From the NCBI RefSeq assembly GCF_000273375.1, contig NZ_CM001557.1:939625-1003624 (forward strand): a stretch of 64,000 nucleotides of DNA, written 5' to 3'. Origin of the DNA: Bartonella birtlesii IBS 325 (GTDB lineage Bacteria > Pseudomonadota > Alphaproteobacteria > Rhizobiales > Rhizobiaceae). The translations under genes were made by a program, and so were the position numbers. The notes under the pieces are model-generated. The model saw nothing but the letters and a program-made list of their open reading frames with translations. It ran no database searches and was not told the origin of the DNA. Below, one piece after another: positions 40,999 to 51,492 of the stretch (the stretch's first letter is position 1; each line of letters opens with the position of its first letter).

Positions 40999-41548
40999 AA
41001 ACTTTAAGTATTTTTTTGTTCTTCTTATGACATGGAGTATTTACGGTTTGACAGGCAATCCAGAAGTTAAAAGTTATTTTTTTAACGAACTCATGCATAA
41101 AGACCCTAATAAGCTCAGTAAGCATGAACAGCTTGTTCGTTTACAAGCGCTTTTTTTTCGCTTACCTCATGATGGCAAGTTGGCAGATGCATTAGCAGTA
41201 GGATACCTCGAAGAAGGCTATTTCCAGGATGCTGTGAATATTTATTTAGATGCGCTGCGCTTGAATGGAGAAACGGCTCCAAGGCTTGTTGGATATGGGT
41301 TGGCATTGGTTGGTTATGAAGGTGGCATGATTACACAAGAAGCACAAAAGGCTTTTCAAAAAGCCGTAGATTTGGCGCCAAAAGATTTTTATCCTCGTTT
41401 ATTAATTGCTGAAGCGCTTCATCAGGCAGGTAAATCTGTGCAAGCAGTACAGTTTTTACAAAATTTTCTTGATACAATGCCTGAAGATTTTACAGGACGA
41501 TCACGTATTGAAGCCATGATTATTCAGTTACGTAATGCATTCAATTAG
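40976..41548 (+). CDS. ccmI: Cytochrome c maturation protein CcmI, TPR part
   Basis: 190 aa: a membrane helix (about 10-28) and a periplasmic TPR domain with LAVGYLEEGYFQDAVNIYLDALRLNGETAPRLVGYGLALV, then AQKAFQKAVDLAPKDFYPRLLIAEALHQAGK. CcmI binds apocytochrome c and passes it to the heme ligation complex. Full CcmI has two helices and a cytoplasmic leucine-zipper-like loop before the TPRs; here that front part is missing or reduced. It heads the ccmI-ccmE-ccmF-ccmH operon in standard order. Confidence 0.8.
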   Translation: MIKNIYSKNFKYFFVLLMTWSIYGLTGNPEVKSYFFNELMHKDPNKLSKHEQLVRLQALFFRLPHDGKLADALAVGYLEEGYFQDAVNIYLDALRLNGETAPRLVGYGLALVGYEGGMITQEAQKAFQKAVDLAPKDFYPRLLIAEALHQAGKSVQAVQFLQNFLDTMPEDFTGRSRIEAMIIQLRNAFN

Positions 41549-41736
41549 AATCTTAAGAAAAGTAATTATTGTCGGTTTAGATTATGAAAATCAAAGGGGA
41601 TATTTAGCAGTGGTAAAGACATTGGATAAAATGTTGCATCCCCATGCAAGATATGCCAAGCTTCTTTGCAAGATAAGGCATGTGAATACTCAATGTTTAT
41701 ACAGCGCATTTATAAAAGAATTTCCATAGACAATTT

Positions 41737-42216
41737 ATGAACAGTCACCCGTTTCATACCACTCCTTCATTGAGAGTTATTTTAAAGCAGCGGAAAAAAA
41801 ATCGATTGCTGATTATTTTATCATGTTGTTTGGTAATAGCAATTGCAACAAGTCTTATTATCTATGTAATGCGTAATACGGTAAGTTTTTTTCGAACACC
41901 ATCTGAAATTACAAAAAAAGATATTTTAACGGGATACTCTTTGCGTTTAGGCGGTTTTGTTGGAAAGGGGAGTATTAAATATCTTGGAGAGAAGGGCATT
42001 GTTTTTTTTGTAACGGATAACAAAAAACATCAAAAAGTAATTTTTAATGGTATTTTGCCGGATCTTTTTCGTGAAGGACAAGGGGTTATCGTAGAAGGAT
42101 ATTTTGATAAACAGGGCTTTTTTATAGGTACGCGTATTTTAGCAAAACATGATGAGACTTATATGTCTAAAGAAACAGCGGATCGTTTAAAAAAACATCA
42201 TAGTGTGGAGAAATAA
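41737..42216 (+). CDS. ccmE: Heme chaperone CcmE
   Basis: 159 aa. This periplasmic membrane-anchored heme carrier delivers heme to CcmF. One helix (about 23-45) is followed by an OB-fold: [48 protein letters not shown]. The heme-binding motif is His-Asp-Glu-Thr-Tyr (about 141-145; His covalently binds heme, Tyr is the second conserved residue). The end of the gene overlaps the start of ccmF by 14 bases. Confidence 0.94.
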   Translation: MNSHPFHTTPSLRVILKQRKKNRLLIILSCCLVIAIATSLIIYVMRNTVSFFRTPSEITKKDILTGYSLRLGGFVGKGSIKYLGEKGIVFFVTDNKKHQKVIFNGILPDLFREGQGVIVEGYFDKQGFFIGTRILAKHDETYMSKETADRLKKHHSVEK

Positions 42217-44203
42217 TTCGATTGTGCTTATCGAGCTAGGTCATATTTTTTTAGCTGCAGCTTTTGCCGTTAGTTTGTTAGAGGCCTTTTTACCTGCTTT
42301 AGGTGTTTTGTGGAGGGAGCGTTCGCTAATGCAAACAGCTGTGCCTCTGACATATGTTACTTTTACCTTATTATTCTTATCTTTTTTAATTATTGTTCAT
42401 GCCTATATTGTCTCTGATTTTTCTGTTTTGAATGTAGTTGAGAACTCTCATTCAGAAAAACCAATGCTCTATAAAATCACAGGTGTTTGGGGAAACCACG
42501 AAGGCTCCATGTTGTTATGGGTTTTAAGTCTCGCTTTTTTTAGTACATTGCTAGCGTTTTTTAGCCAGCATTTGCCAGCACAATTGAAGACACTCATTTT
42601 AATATGCCAAAGTTGGATAACAAGCTCTTTTCTTTTATTTATTCTTTTTCTATCCAATCCATTTTTACGCCTTGATCCACCGGCATTGCAAGGAAAAGAT
42701 TTCAATCCTCTTTTGCAGGATATTGCGTTAGCAATTCATCCACCACTTCTTTATTTAGGCTATGTTGGTTTTTCACTTTGTTTTTCTTTTTCGGTTGCTG
42801 CATTGATTATAGGCTATGTTGATAGGTTTTGGGCGCGTTGGGTTCGTCCTTGGCTTTTACTTTCTTGGTGTTTTTTGACATTGGGTATTATGGTTGGATC
42901 CTATTGGGCTTATTATGAGCTAGGATGGGGTGGTTATTGGTTTTGGGATCCTGTTGAAAATGTTTCGTTTATGCCTTGGCTTTCAGGAACAGCTCTTTTG
43001 CATTCCACTCTTGTTCTTGAAAAACGGGAAGCATTGAAAAGTTGGACCTTATTTTTGGCAATTCTTACCTTTTCCCTTTCTCTTATGGGAATTTTTCTTG
43101 TTCGTTCTGGTCTTTTAATATCTGTTCATAGTTTTGCTGTTGATCCAGCACGAGGGCAAGCAATTCTTGCACTTTTATTCTTCTTCACGGGAGGAGCTTT
43201 GCTTCTTTTTGCAGTGCGTGTACCTGTTTTGACAACAGGGAGATTATTTCAGCCAATTTCGCGTGAAGGCTTTATTATTTTAAATAATCTGTTACTTACA
43301 ACAATAACAGCAACAGTATTGATTGGTACGCTTTACCCTTATTTCATTGAAGCATTAACTGGGCAAAAAATTTCTGTAGGAGCTACTTTTTTTAATCTTA
43401 CCTGTGGGCCTTTAATGATGCTATTGTTATTACTGACTCCATTTGGATCAATGATGGCGTGGAAACGCGGTAATTTTCTGGCTGTTTTTGAACGGCTTTG
43501 GTTTATTTTTGCATTAGTCTGTATGGCTTGTTTTATCGCATTTTATGCAACTTCTTTGCGTGATATTTTTACCATTTTAGGAATAGGACTTTCAGCTTTT
43601 GTTGTTTTAGGCAGTTTAGCTGATCTTTGGGAGAAGAGTGGACATCATAAGGTAACTTTTGGGGTGCGGGTTAAGAGATTTATAAAATTACCATGGTCGG
43701 TTTTTGGTGCGGCAATGGCGCATATGGGATTAGGCGTTACATTATTTGGTATCGTTTGCGTGACATCTTTTGTGCAGGAGCGTATTTTAAATATGCACAT
43801 AGGCGATATGGTAACGATAGCAGGGAAAACTCTTCATTTGGATGAAGTCCGCGATGGTGTTGGTTCAAATTATTCGGCAGTGGAGTTTCATTTTACGGTA
43901 TATGAAAATAAAAATACGGTGGGGAATATAACAGCATCAAAACGGTTTTATTCAAGCCAAAATACCTCAACGACGGAAGTTGGTATCCAAAATCATGGTT
44001 TATCACAACTCTATATTGTACCGGGGCGTATGGATGATCGGGGAGTTGTTATGCATATATGGTGGAAGCCTTACATAATATGTGTATGGTTAGGGGCATC
44101 GATGATGGCTATCGGTGGGTGTTTTTCTCTTTTAGGTTATTTTTTTCGCACCGGTCGACAGGATGCTTTTCGCATTAATTTTTTTGGAAAGGCACATAAA
44201 TGA
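42203..44203 (+). CDS. ccmF: Heme lyase CcmF
   Basis: 666 aa, about 15 hydrophobic segments. The tryptophan-rich heme-handling motif [19 protein letters not shown] lies near 249-267, and conserved His residues occur in the loops ([16 protein letters not shown]). With CcmH and CcmI it ligates heme to the CXXCH cysteines of c-type cytochromes. The start is uncertain: GTG 42203 gives [14 protein letters not shown], while GTG 42224 (MLIELGH) is closer to the usual N-terminus and has GGAG 13 bases upstream. Overlaps ccmH by 4 bases. Confidence 0.94.
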   Translation: MWRNNSIVLIELGHIFLAAAFAVSLLEAFLPALGVLWRERSLMQTAVPLTYVTFTLLFLSFLIIVHAYIVSDFSVLNVVENSHSEKPMLYKITGVWGNHEGSMLLWVLSLAFFSTLLAFFSQHLPAQLKTLILICQSWITSSFLLFILFLSNPFLRLDPPALQGKDFNPLLQDIALAIHPPLLYLGYVGFSLCFSFSVAALIIGYVDRFWARWVRPWLLLSWCFLTLGIMVGSYWAYYELGWGGYWFWDPVENVSFMPWLSGTALLHSTLVLEKREALKSWTLFLAILTFSLSLMGIFLVRSGLLISVHSFAVDPARGQAILALLFFFTGGALLLFAVRVPVLTTGRLFQPISREGFIILNNLLLTTITATVLIGTLYPYFIEALTGQKISVGATFFNLTCGPLMMLLLLLTPFGSMMAWKRGNFLAVFERLWFIFALVCMACFIAFYATSLRDIFTILGIGLSAFVVLGSLADLWEKSGHHKVTFGVRVKRFIKLPWSVFGAAMAHMGLGVTLFGIVCVTSFVQERILNMHIGDMVTIAGKTLHLDEVRDGVGSNYSAVEFHFTVYENKNTVGNITASKRFYSSQNTSTTEVGIQNHGLSQLYIVPGRMDDRGVVMHIWWKPYIICVWLGASMMAIGGCFSLLGYFFRTGRQDAFRINFFGKAHK

Positions 44204-44622
44204 AAAAAATATTGCTTTATATTTTATTTTTTTTAATCATGATTTTTTCTTTGCAGTCAGTAATAGCCTTAGAGCCCGATGAAATTTTAAAAGATGCAGT
44301 GCTTGAATCACGTGCACGAGATATTTCATCTCATTTACGCTGTCCGGTTTGCCAAAATCAATCAATTGATGATTCAGATACTCTCCTAGCACGTGATTTA
44401 CGGTTGTTGATTCGGGAACGATTAAAAATGGGGCATACTAATCAACAAGTTATTGATTTTCTTGTTGAACGATATGGTGTGTTTATTCTCTTAAAGCCAC
44501 CATTTAATAAAACAACTTGGTTTTTATGGCTATCTCCTTTGATAATAATTCTCATAAGTGCAGGCGTGATACTTTTTCGGACAAAACAATACAAATCAAA
44601 AAATGCTAATCTTGAATGCTGA
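44200..44622 (+). CDS. ccmH: Cytochrome c maturation thiol reductase CcmH
   Basis: 140 aa: a signal peptide (1-24), then the redox motif Arg-Cys-Pro-Val-Cys (LRCPVCQNQSIDDSD), a helical bundle with LARDLRLLIRERLKMG and YGVFILLKPPF, and a C-terminal membrane helix. It keeps apocytochrome cysteines reduced for heme attachment. The ATG overlaps the ccmF stop (ATGA). A T8 tract at 44227-44234 is in frame here, showing that not every long run in the sequence is broken. Confidence 0.94.
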   Translation: MKKILLYILFFLIMIFSLQSVIALEPDEILKDAVLESRARDISSHLRCPVCQNQSIDDSDTLLARDLRLLIRERLKMGHTNQQVIDFLVERYGVFILLKPPFNKTTWFLWLSPLIIILISAGVILFRTKQYKSKNANLEC

Positions 44623-44810
44623 TGCAGAAAAATAGCTGAGAGAGGTATTATATGAAAAAAAATTGAGGTCATTAAAATTGGTCATGATTGTATTGTTATG
44701 TACTTAAATCTTACAAAACTTTAACAATTTAGACAGAAAACGGTAAGGTCTGTTGTTCTATAAGGATCAACATTGGGATAGAAATATCATTGAATAGGAG
44801 CGTATACCAA

Positions 44811-46322
44811 ATGGTTAAAAAAACTTTCTTTAAAACATTAGTCGCAGTAAGCTTTTCTGCTGCGTTGGAAAGTGTATTGTTTTTTAGTGGATGTGGGTCA
44901 AGTTTATTCACGACGTCGGCTCATGCGAGTTCTGTACTTACTTCATTAATACAACAGCAGGGATTTGCAGATATTGTTTCTCAAGTAAAACCTGCGGTTG
45001 TAGCAGTGCAAGTAAAGAGTAATAAAAAGAAAGAAGAATGGTTCTTTAGCAATTTTTTTAGTGCTCCAGGTATGGAGCAATTACCAGATCAACATCCTTT
45101 GAAAAGATTTTTTAAAGAATTTTATGATCTTGATAAGCCTAAAAATAAATTTTCACCACATTCAAATAGACTGCGACCTATAGCTTTTGGTTCGGGCTTT
45201 TTTATCTCATCCGATGGTTATATTGTGACCAATGATCATGTAATTTCTGAAGGTACAAGTTATTCTGTTGTTCTTGATGATGGTACAGAATTGAATGCAA
45301 AGCTCATTGGAAAAGATCCAAAAACTGACCTTGCAGTTCTAAAAGTAAATGATAAAAGAAAATTTTCCTATGTTGATTTTGGTGATGATTCAAAGCTTCG
45401 CGTTGGTGATTGGGTTGTTGCTATTGGTAATCCATTTGGTCTCGGTGGAACTGTGACAGCAGGTATTGTTTCGGCACGTGGACGTGATATTGGCACCAGT
45501 AGTTATGATGATTTTATTCAGATTGACGCTGCTGTTAATAGAGGAAATTCTGGAGGTCCAACTTTTGATTTGAATGGCAAGGTTGTTGGAGTTAATACAG
45601 CAATTTTTACTCCTTCAGGAGGAAATGTTGGGATTGCTTTTGCTATTCCAGCAGCAACAGCAAAACAGGTTGTACAACAACTTATCGAAAAAGGTTCAGT
45701 TCAACGTGGTTGGCTAGGGGTTCAGATTCAGCCAGTAACGAAGGAAATTTCTGATTCAATAGGTTTGAAAGAAGCGAAAGGCGCTTTGATTACTGATCCA
45801 TTAAAAGGACCAGCATCAAAGGCTGGTATTAAGGCAGGTGATGTTATTATTACATTGAATGATGAAAAAATTAACGATTCTCGTGATCTGGCAAAGCGTA
45901 TTGCAAATATTAGACCAGGAGAAACCGTTACCTTAGGGATTTGGAGATCTGGTAAGGAGGACAGTATCAAGGTAAAACTTGCTTCAATGCCTGAAAGTGA
46001 AGGGAAAAAAGAAGGTTCAAAATATTCAACTGAACGCGGTGATTCAGATGAGACATTGGAAGATTATGGGCTAATTGTTGCACCTTCTGATGATGGTCTA
46101 GGATTGGTTGTAACGGATGTGGATTCGGATTCAGATGCTGCAGATAAGGGAATCCGCCCAGGTGATGTTATTGTGACAGTAAATAATAAACCTGTTAAAA
46201 AGGCTTCTGATATTACGGATACAATCAAGAATGCTCAAAAGCTAGGAAGAAAAGCCATACTCTTACAAGTACGGACAAATGAGCAAAATCGTTTTGTTGC
46301 TCTTCCAATTTTCAAAAAATAG
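44811..46322 (+). CDS. htrA: Periplasmic serine protease HtrA/DegP (Do)
   Basis: 503 aa: a signal segment (about 1-40), trypsin-like domain with triad His at about 143 (VTNDHVIS), Asp at about 173 (KTDLAVL) and Ser247 (GNSGGPTF), then two PDZ domains (about 295-385 and 410-495). It degrades or refolds misfolded envelope proteins and is a known Bartonella antigen. ATG 44811 follows AGGAG by about 11 bases; TTG 44790 would add seven residues and lies upstream of that site. It follows the ccm operon and precedes a two-component pair, as in rhizobia. Confidence 0.95.
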   Translation: MVKKTFFKTLVAVSFSAALESVLFFSGCGSSLFTTSAHASSVLTSLIQQQGFADIVSQVKPAVVAVQVKSNKKKEEWFFSNFFSAPGMEQLPDQHPLKRFFKEFYDLDKPKNKFSPHSNRLRPIAFGSGFFISSDGYIVTNDHVISEGTSYSVVLDDGTELNAKLIGKDPKTDLAVLKVNDKRKFSYVDFGDDSKLRVGDWVVAIGNPFGLGGTVTAGIVSARGRDIGTSSYDDFIQIDAAVNRGNSGGPTFDLNGKVVGVNTAIFTPSGGNVGIAFAIPAATAKQVVQQLIEKGSVQRGWLGVQIQPVTKEISDSIGLKEAKGALITDPLKGPASKAGIKAGDVIITLNDEKINDSRDLAKRIANIRPGETVTLGIWRSGKEDSIKVKLASMPESEGKKEGSKYSTERGDSDETLEDYGLIVAPSDDGLGLVVTDVDSDSDAADKGIRPGDVIVTVNNKPVKKASDITDTIKNAQKLGRKAILLQVRTNEQNRFVALPIFKK

Positions 46323-46338
46323 TACTTTATCATGAGTG

Positions 46339-46365
46339 GGGCAGAGATTTTGTAAATTTCTGTCC
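46339..46365 (+). terminator. Compact hairpin between htrA and the next response regulator
   Basis: A 12-bp stem (two G-U pairs; arms 46339-46350 and 46354-46365) closes a 3-base loop 17 bases after the htrA stop. No immediate U-tract follows, so it may attenuate or stabilise rather than terminate. Confidence 0.4.
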
Positions 46366-46403
46366 TACAATACAGTTTTATAAAAATAACGGAGATGCGT
46401 TTT

Positions 46404-47090
46404 ATGAAAATACTCGTTATCGAAGATGATCGTGAAACAGGACGTTATCTCGAAAAAGCTTTTTTGGAGGCAGGACATTCCGTTGATGTTGCCTATGATG
46501 GAGATACTGGATACGCTTTAGCTGAAATGGAAAACTATGATGTAATGGTTGTTGATCGAATGCTTTTGCATCGTGATGGTCTTTCTATTATTTCTGAATT
46601 GCGTGCTAAAGGCAATGAAACACCAGTTCTCATTCTTTCCGCTTTAGGGCAAGTAAATGATCGTGTGACGGGTTTGCGTGCGGGGGGTGATGATTATTTA
46701 ACAAAGCCTTATGCTTTTTCTGAACTTCTTGCTCGCGTTGAAGTGTTACAGCGGCGTAAAAATCCTAAAGAAGCAGAAACAGTTTATTGTGTAGGAAATC
46801 TTGAGCTTGACCGTTTAGCACATACAGTGAAAAGAGGGAAGAGAAATATCCCATTACAACCGCGAGAGTTTCGTTTACTGGAATATTTGATGCGATATGC
46901 TGGTCAAGTGGTAACGCGTACCATGCTTTTGGAAAATGTTTGGGATTATCATTTTGATCCGCAAACAAATGTCATTGATGTTCATATATCTCGCTTAAGA
47001 GCAAAAATTGAAAAAGATTTTGATGTACCGCTTCTCCATACAGTGCGTGGAGCTGGTTATATGCTGAAAGCACCAGATAACAAAACATGA
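46404..47090 (+). CDS. OmpR-family response regulator
   Basis: 228 aa: a receiver with IEDD (6-9), phosphoacceptor Asp51 (VVVDRMLL), LSALG and TKPYAFSELLAR, then a winged helix with PREFRLLEYLMRY and VDVHISRLRAKI and the HTVRGAGYML end. ATG 46404 has GGAG nine bases upstream; ATG 46395 abuts that site and is unlikely. It overlaps the kinase gene by ATGA. The rhizobial homologue lies between degP and glnE; its regulon is not known to me. Confidence 0.92.
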   Translation: MKILVIEDDRETGRYLEKAFLEAGHSVDVAYDGDTGYALAEMENYDVMVVDRMLLHRDGLSIISELRAKGNETPVLILSALGQVNDRVTGLRAGGDDYLTKPYAFSELLARVEVLQRRKNPKEAETVYCVGNLELDRLAHTVKRGKRNIPLQPREFRLLEYLMRYAGQVVTRTMLLENVWDYHFDPQTNVIDVHISRLRAKIEKDFDVPLLHTVRGAGYMLKAPDNKT

Positions 47091-48469
47091 ATCGTCTAAT
47101 CAATATAATGCGCACAACTGCGCTAAGGCTCTCGGCACTTTATATTTTGTTATTTGGATTGGTGGCAACAGGGCTGTCTATTTATATGACGGATTTTTCT
47201 GCTTCGTTGTTAACAGAGCAAACACAGCAAGCTTTACATGAAGAATTGAGATATATCGAAGATGCTTATAATTATGGTGGACTTCCATTATTAATACGCA
47301 CTATTGATTATCGTTCACGACAACCAGGAGCTTTTCTTTATCTTGTCACAGATCCTATGGGACGCATTTTAGCAGGTAATGTTGCACGTATTGAATTAGG
47401 TCTTTTGAGGCATAATGGCTTTATTGAAAATTCTTTTTTGTATTCACGTTTTGGTGAACATGGCCAAACAAGCGAACATCGCGCTTTGGCAATTGTTGTT
47501 GATTTGCCCAATGCTATGAAGGTTCTTATAGGGCGGGATTTAGATGAACCAGAACGTTTTGCAGCAGTTATTCGTAAAGCTGTCATGATTGCTCTTGCGG
47601 CAATGGTTGGAGGAGCTCTACTTATATGGTTTTTCGTTGGTCGGCGAGCATTACAAAGGATTGATCATGTTACGGCTGCCTCACAACGATTGATGGAGGG
47701 CGATTTCAGTGGGCGTTTACCTGTATCTGGAATAGGTGATGAGTTTGATCGATTGTCCGCTAATCTTAACGTTATGTTAGAGCGCATTGAAGAATTAAAT
47801 ATTGGTTTGCATCAAGTATCGGATAATATTGCGCATGATCTGAAAACTCCACTGACACGCCTTAGAAATCGTGCTGAAGAAGCACTTTCTGGGCAAAAGA
47901 CAAAGCTTGAATATCGTCAAGCACTTGATGCTGTTATTGCTGGATCCGATCAACTTATTCGTACTTTTAATGCGATTTTGATGATTTCGCGCATTGAAGC
48001 TAGCAGTGCAATAGAGCATCTTGAGATGTTGAATATGAAATTTATCCTTGAAGATGCCGTTGAACTTTATGAACCTTTTGCTGAAGAATCTGGTGTCTTG
48101 CTTCGGTTGGGGGATACATTTGATAAAGAGCTGAAGTTAAATCGTGAGCTTATTGCACAATCGATTTTTAATCTTATTGATAATGCGATTAAATATGCAT
48201 CTAAAGATGGCAGGAAGGCAGAGGTTTGCTTATCGATGGAATATCGTGATAAACATTTGTTGGTTGTGGTTAGCGATAATGGTCCAGGAATTGCAGAAGA
48301 TAAGCGTGAGAAAGTAACAGAACGCTTTTTTCGCCTCGAAGAAAGTCGTACACAACCTGGTTTTGGTATTGGCCTTAGTATAGCAAAAGCTGTAATGAAG
48401 CTTCATGGGGGAGAATTATTACTTGAAAATGCAAATCCAGGGCTTAGGGCTATTTTATTATTTCCTTGA
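47087..48469 (+). CDS. Sensor histidine kinase, partner of the adjacent regulator
   Basis: 460 aa: a membrane helix (about 15-37), periplasmic domain (about 40-160), second helix (about 165-187), HAMP (about 188-240), H box DNIAHDLKTPLTRLRN, N box SIFNLIDNAIKYAS, and G boxes VSDNGPGI and GFGIGLSIAKAV. Complete HATPase domain. The start overlaps the regulator stop. Signal unknown; location beside htrA suggests envelope stress (inference). Confidence 0.92.
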   Translation: MNRLINIMRTTALRLSALYILLFGLVATGLSIYMTDFSASLLTEQTQQALHEELRYIEDAYNYGGLPLLIRTIDYRSRQPGAFLYLVTDPMGRILAGNVARIELGLLRHNGFIENSFLYSRFGEHGQTSEHRALAIVVDLPNAMKVLIGRDLDEPERFAAVIRKAVMIALAAMVGGALLIWFFVGRRALQRIDHVTAASQRLMEGDFSGRLPVSGIGDEFDRLSANLNVMLERIEELNIGLHQVSDNIAHDLKTPLTRLRNRAEEALSGQKTKLEYRQALDAVIAGSDQLIRTFNAILMISRIEASSAIEHLEMLNMKFILEDAVELYEPFAEESGVLLRLGDTFDKELKLNRELIAQSIFNLIDNAIKYASKDGRKAEVCLSMEYRDKHLLVVVSDNGPGIAEDKREKVTERFFRLEESRTQPGFGIGLSIAKAVMKLHGGELLLENANPGLRAILLFP

Positions 48470-48567
48470 AAAGTATTTTGTTTCATTGTTTGCTATACTT
48501 ATGATAATTTCTCTTTGAAGTATAAGGTAATAGAGAAAAAGCTAAAATGTTTTTTACGAGAGCATAG

Positions 48568-51492
48568 ATGAAGAAAGCTTTTTTAAAAACACAGCTCCTC
48601 TCTTTATCCCCCCTTGATAACAGTGGTTCTCAATGGTTGAAAGAGCTTGCAGAACAAGCAAGAAAAGAGAATTTAGGATCGCTTATTTCCTTTATTTCCG
48701 ATAAGGGAAATCAGGTTGAATTTATAAGTGCGGTTATGACCTTATCTCCTTTTTTGCGTGAGGCTTTAATTGCCAACCCATCATATCTTAGTCCCTTATT
48801 GCATGTTGATATAGAAACGAGGTTAAGCAAAATTATAGATGATATTGCGCACCTTGATAAAAGTGAGATTATACATGAAAATTCATTAAAAACGGCTTTA
48901 AGGCGCCAAAAACGAGAAGCACATGTTCTCATTGCTTTAGCTGATTTGAGTGGTGTTTTTACGTACGAAGTTTCATGTGTTTGGTTAACACGCTTGGGAG
49001 AATCCGTATTAGGTGTGGCTCTGCGTTTTCTCTTAAGAGAAGCCCATGATCATGGTAAAATAAATTTGTTGAACCATGAGAATCCCGAAAAAGATTGTGG
49101 CCTAATCATTTTAGGGATGGGAAAATTAGGGGCAGAAGAACTTAATTATTCGTCTGATATTGATCTTATTGTTTTTATTGATGAAATATCATCTCATATT
49201 GGTAATCTTTCTGAGAGTGTCGATCTATTTTCCAAAATGGTACGTCGATTGATCCGTATCATTCAAGAACGTACTGCGGAAGGATATGTTTTTCGTCTCG
49301 ATTTTCGGTTAAGACCAGACCCAAGTTCAACCCCTTTAGCTTTACCAGTAAAAACTGCATTGCGTTATTATGAGGGGCGAGGACAAAATTGGGAGCGGGC
49401 AGCTATGATTAAGGCACGTCCAGTGGCTGGCGATAAAAAGGCAGGTTTTAACTTTCTCAAAGAGCTGTTTCCTTATATATGGCGAAAATATTTAGATTAT
49501 GCTGCTATTGCTGATATCCATTCTATTAAACGCCAAATCCATGCTTATAAAAATTATGGTCAAATTGCGGCTTATGGCCATAATGTAAAATTAGGGCGAG
49601 GGGGCATTCGTGAAATTGAGTTTTTTGTTCAGACACAACAACTTATTGGAGGTGGGCGCTTTCCTCAATTGCGCGGCCGACAGACAGTAGCAATGTTAGC
49701 AGAACTTCATACACTTGGTTGGATTAGTGAAAAAACACGAGATAGTCTTATTAAAAGTTATGCTTTTTTACGAAATGTAGAGCATCGTATTCAGATGCTT
49801 GCAGATGAACAAACACATCTTCTCCCAAATGATGTTTCTCAATTTACCAGTATTGCATATTTAATGGGCTACCAAGAAAGTAACAGCTTTATTCGCGATT
49901 TATTAAAAACGCTACAGGTTGTTGAAAAACATTATGCTGCACTGTTTGAGAATGAACAAGAACTTGGTTTAGAAATTGGCAATTTAGTTTTTACAGGTGA
50001 AGAAGATGATCCAGAAACATTAATCACATTAAGCCGTCTAGGTTTTGAAAGAGCGAGTGATATTTGTCGTATCATGCGCACGCTCCATTGTGGGCGTTAT
50101 AGAGCAACACAATCTGCAGAAGCCCGTGAAAGGTTAACAGAATTGACCCCAGCGCTTTTAAAAGCTTTTGGTGCGACTAAACGAGCCGATGAAGTGATGT
50201 TGTGTTTTGATCGTTTTTTACAAGGGTTGCCTTCAGGAATTCAGCTTTTTAGTCTTTTGCAGTCGAATCCGTCTCTTTTAGATATGTTGGTGCTTATCAT
50301 GGGAGCAGCTCCACGTCTTGCAGAAATTATTACACGTAAACCCCATGTTTTTGATGGGATGTTAGATCCAAGTATTTTTTCAGAACTACCAACAAAAACT
50401 TATTTAGAGAAACGGCTTGAATGTTTTCTTGAAGGTGCTTCTTCTTACGAAGAAATTCTCAATCGCTTAAGAATTTTTGCTGATGAGCAACGTTTTTTAA
50501 TTGGTATTCGAATTTTGAATAGTGTAATTACAGGAAAGAGAGCAGGTTATGCGTTTACTGCGCTTGCTGATCTTATGATTGCAAAAACATTTGCTGCGGT
50601 TCAAGAGGAATTTTCTTGTCTTCATGGCAGTATTAAAGGAGGACGTGTTGGCATATTGGGGATGGGTAAGCTTGGAAGTCGTGAATTAACGGCAGGTTCA
50701 GATGTTGATCTCATTTTGCTTTACGAACATGATGAAGATACGGAAATATCTGATGGAGAAAAACCTCTTTATATTTCTCAATATTATACCCGTTTGACAC
50801 AGCGTTTAGTTGCAGCTTTATCCACTCTTACAAGCCAAGGTGTTCTTTATGCCGTTGATTTAAGGTTGCGTCCATTAGGCAATAAAGGGCCTGTTGCTGT
50901 TTCTTTTCAATTTTTTAAGAACTATTATCGCAAACAAGCGTGGATATGGGAACATCTTGCTTTAACAAGGGCACGAGGTATTGCTGGAGATCGTGATTTT
51001 TTGCAAAAATTAGAAAATGAAGTTTGTACAATTATTGCTTTTCCTCGTGATAAGAAGAGTGTTGCAAAAGCAGTGTGTGAGATGCGTACCTTGATTGAAA
51101 AAGAAAAGCCACCAAAAAACCAATGGGATTTAAAAACGATGTCTGGTGGTATCGTGGATTTAGAATTTATTGCTCAATTTGCTCTTATTACACATGTCAT
51201 GGAATTTCATATTGGAGCAACTACAGCAGATATTTTGTCTCAGTTGCCGAACAGTTTTCTTAATCAGCCATTTATTTCGGATTTACATCATGCTTATGGC
51301 CTCTATACCAATTTAAGCCAAATTATACGACTTTGTTTAAATGATTTGCTTGATCCTCATGAAATGCCACCTAGTTTAAGCGACCTTTTGTTAAGTAATG
51401 TTGGGGAACCTGATTTGCTGCGTGCTGAAAAATTGATTGAAGAAACTAGGCAATCTGTATGTTCAGCTTTTACACATGTAATGAAATATTGA
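48568..51492 (+). CDS. glnE: Bifunctional glutamine synthetase adenylyltransferase/deadenylylase
   Basis: 974 aa. It sets glutamine synthetase activity by adding or removing AMP in response to PII. Two nucleotidyltransferase domains are visible, each with the G-x11-D-x-D pattern: MGKLGAEELNYSSDIDLIVF (Asp at about 197/199) and MGKLGSRELTAGSDVDLILL (at about 711/713). Each is followed by a VYRLDFRLRP-type strand (FRLDFRLRPDPS; YAVDLRLRPLGN). The N-domain is the deadenylylase, the C-domain the adenylylase. Length usual. ATG 48568 with ACGAGAG upstream. Confidence 0.95.
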   Translation: MKKAFLKTQLLSLSPLDNSGSQWLKELAEQARKENLGSLISFISDKGNQVEFISAVMTLSPFLREALIANPSYLSPLLHVDIETRLSKIIDDIAHLDKSEIIHENSLKTALRRQKREAHVLIALADLSGVFTYEVSCVWLTRLGESVLGVALRFLLREAHDHGKINLLNHENPEKDCGLIILGMGKLGAEELNYSSDIDLIVFIDEISSHIGNLSESVDLFSKMVRRLIRIIQERTAEGYVFRLDFRLRPDPSSTPLALPVKTALRYYEGRGQNWERAAMIKARPVAGDKKAGFNFLKELFPYIWRKYLDYAAIADIHSIKRQIHAYKNYGQIAAYGHNVKLGRGGIREIEFFVQTQQLIGGGRFPQLRGRQTVAMLAELHTLGWISEKTRDSLIKSYAFLRNVEHRIQMLADEQTHLLPNDVSQFTSIAYLMGYQESNSFIRDLLKTLQVVEKHYAALFENEQELGLEIGNLVFTGEEDDPETLITLSRLGFERASDICRIMRTLHCGRYRATQSAEARERLTELTPALLKAFGATKRADEVMLCFDRFLQGLPSGIQLFSLLQSNPSLLDMLVLIMGAAPRLAEIITRKPHVFDGMLDPSIFSELPTKTYLEKRLECFLEGASSYEEILNRLRIFADEQRFLIGIRILNSVITGKRAGYAFTALADLMIAKTFAAVQEEFSCLHGSIKGGRVGILGMGKLGSRELTAGSDVDLILLYEHDEDTEISDGEKPLYISQYYTRLTQRLVAALSTLTSQGVLYAVDLRLRPLGNKGPVAVSFQFFKNYYRKQAWIWEHLALTRARGIAGDRDFLQKLENEVCTIIAFPRDKKSVAKAVCEMRTLIEKEKPPKNQWDLKTMSGGIVDLEFIAQFALITHVMEFHIGATTADILSQLPNSFLNQPFISDLHHAYGLYTNLSQIIRLCLNDLLDPHEMPPSLSDLLLSNVGEPDLLRAEKLIEETRQSVCSAFTHVMKY

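Noticed and set aside
41535-41729. 64-codon frame between ccmI and ccmE
   Set aside because: Overlaps the ccmI end and has no similarity or membrane feature expected in this operon.
44227-44234. T8 run in ccmH as another frameshift
   Set aside because: The frame is intact through it; the same holds for the T8 run in ccmI at 41151-41158.
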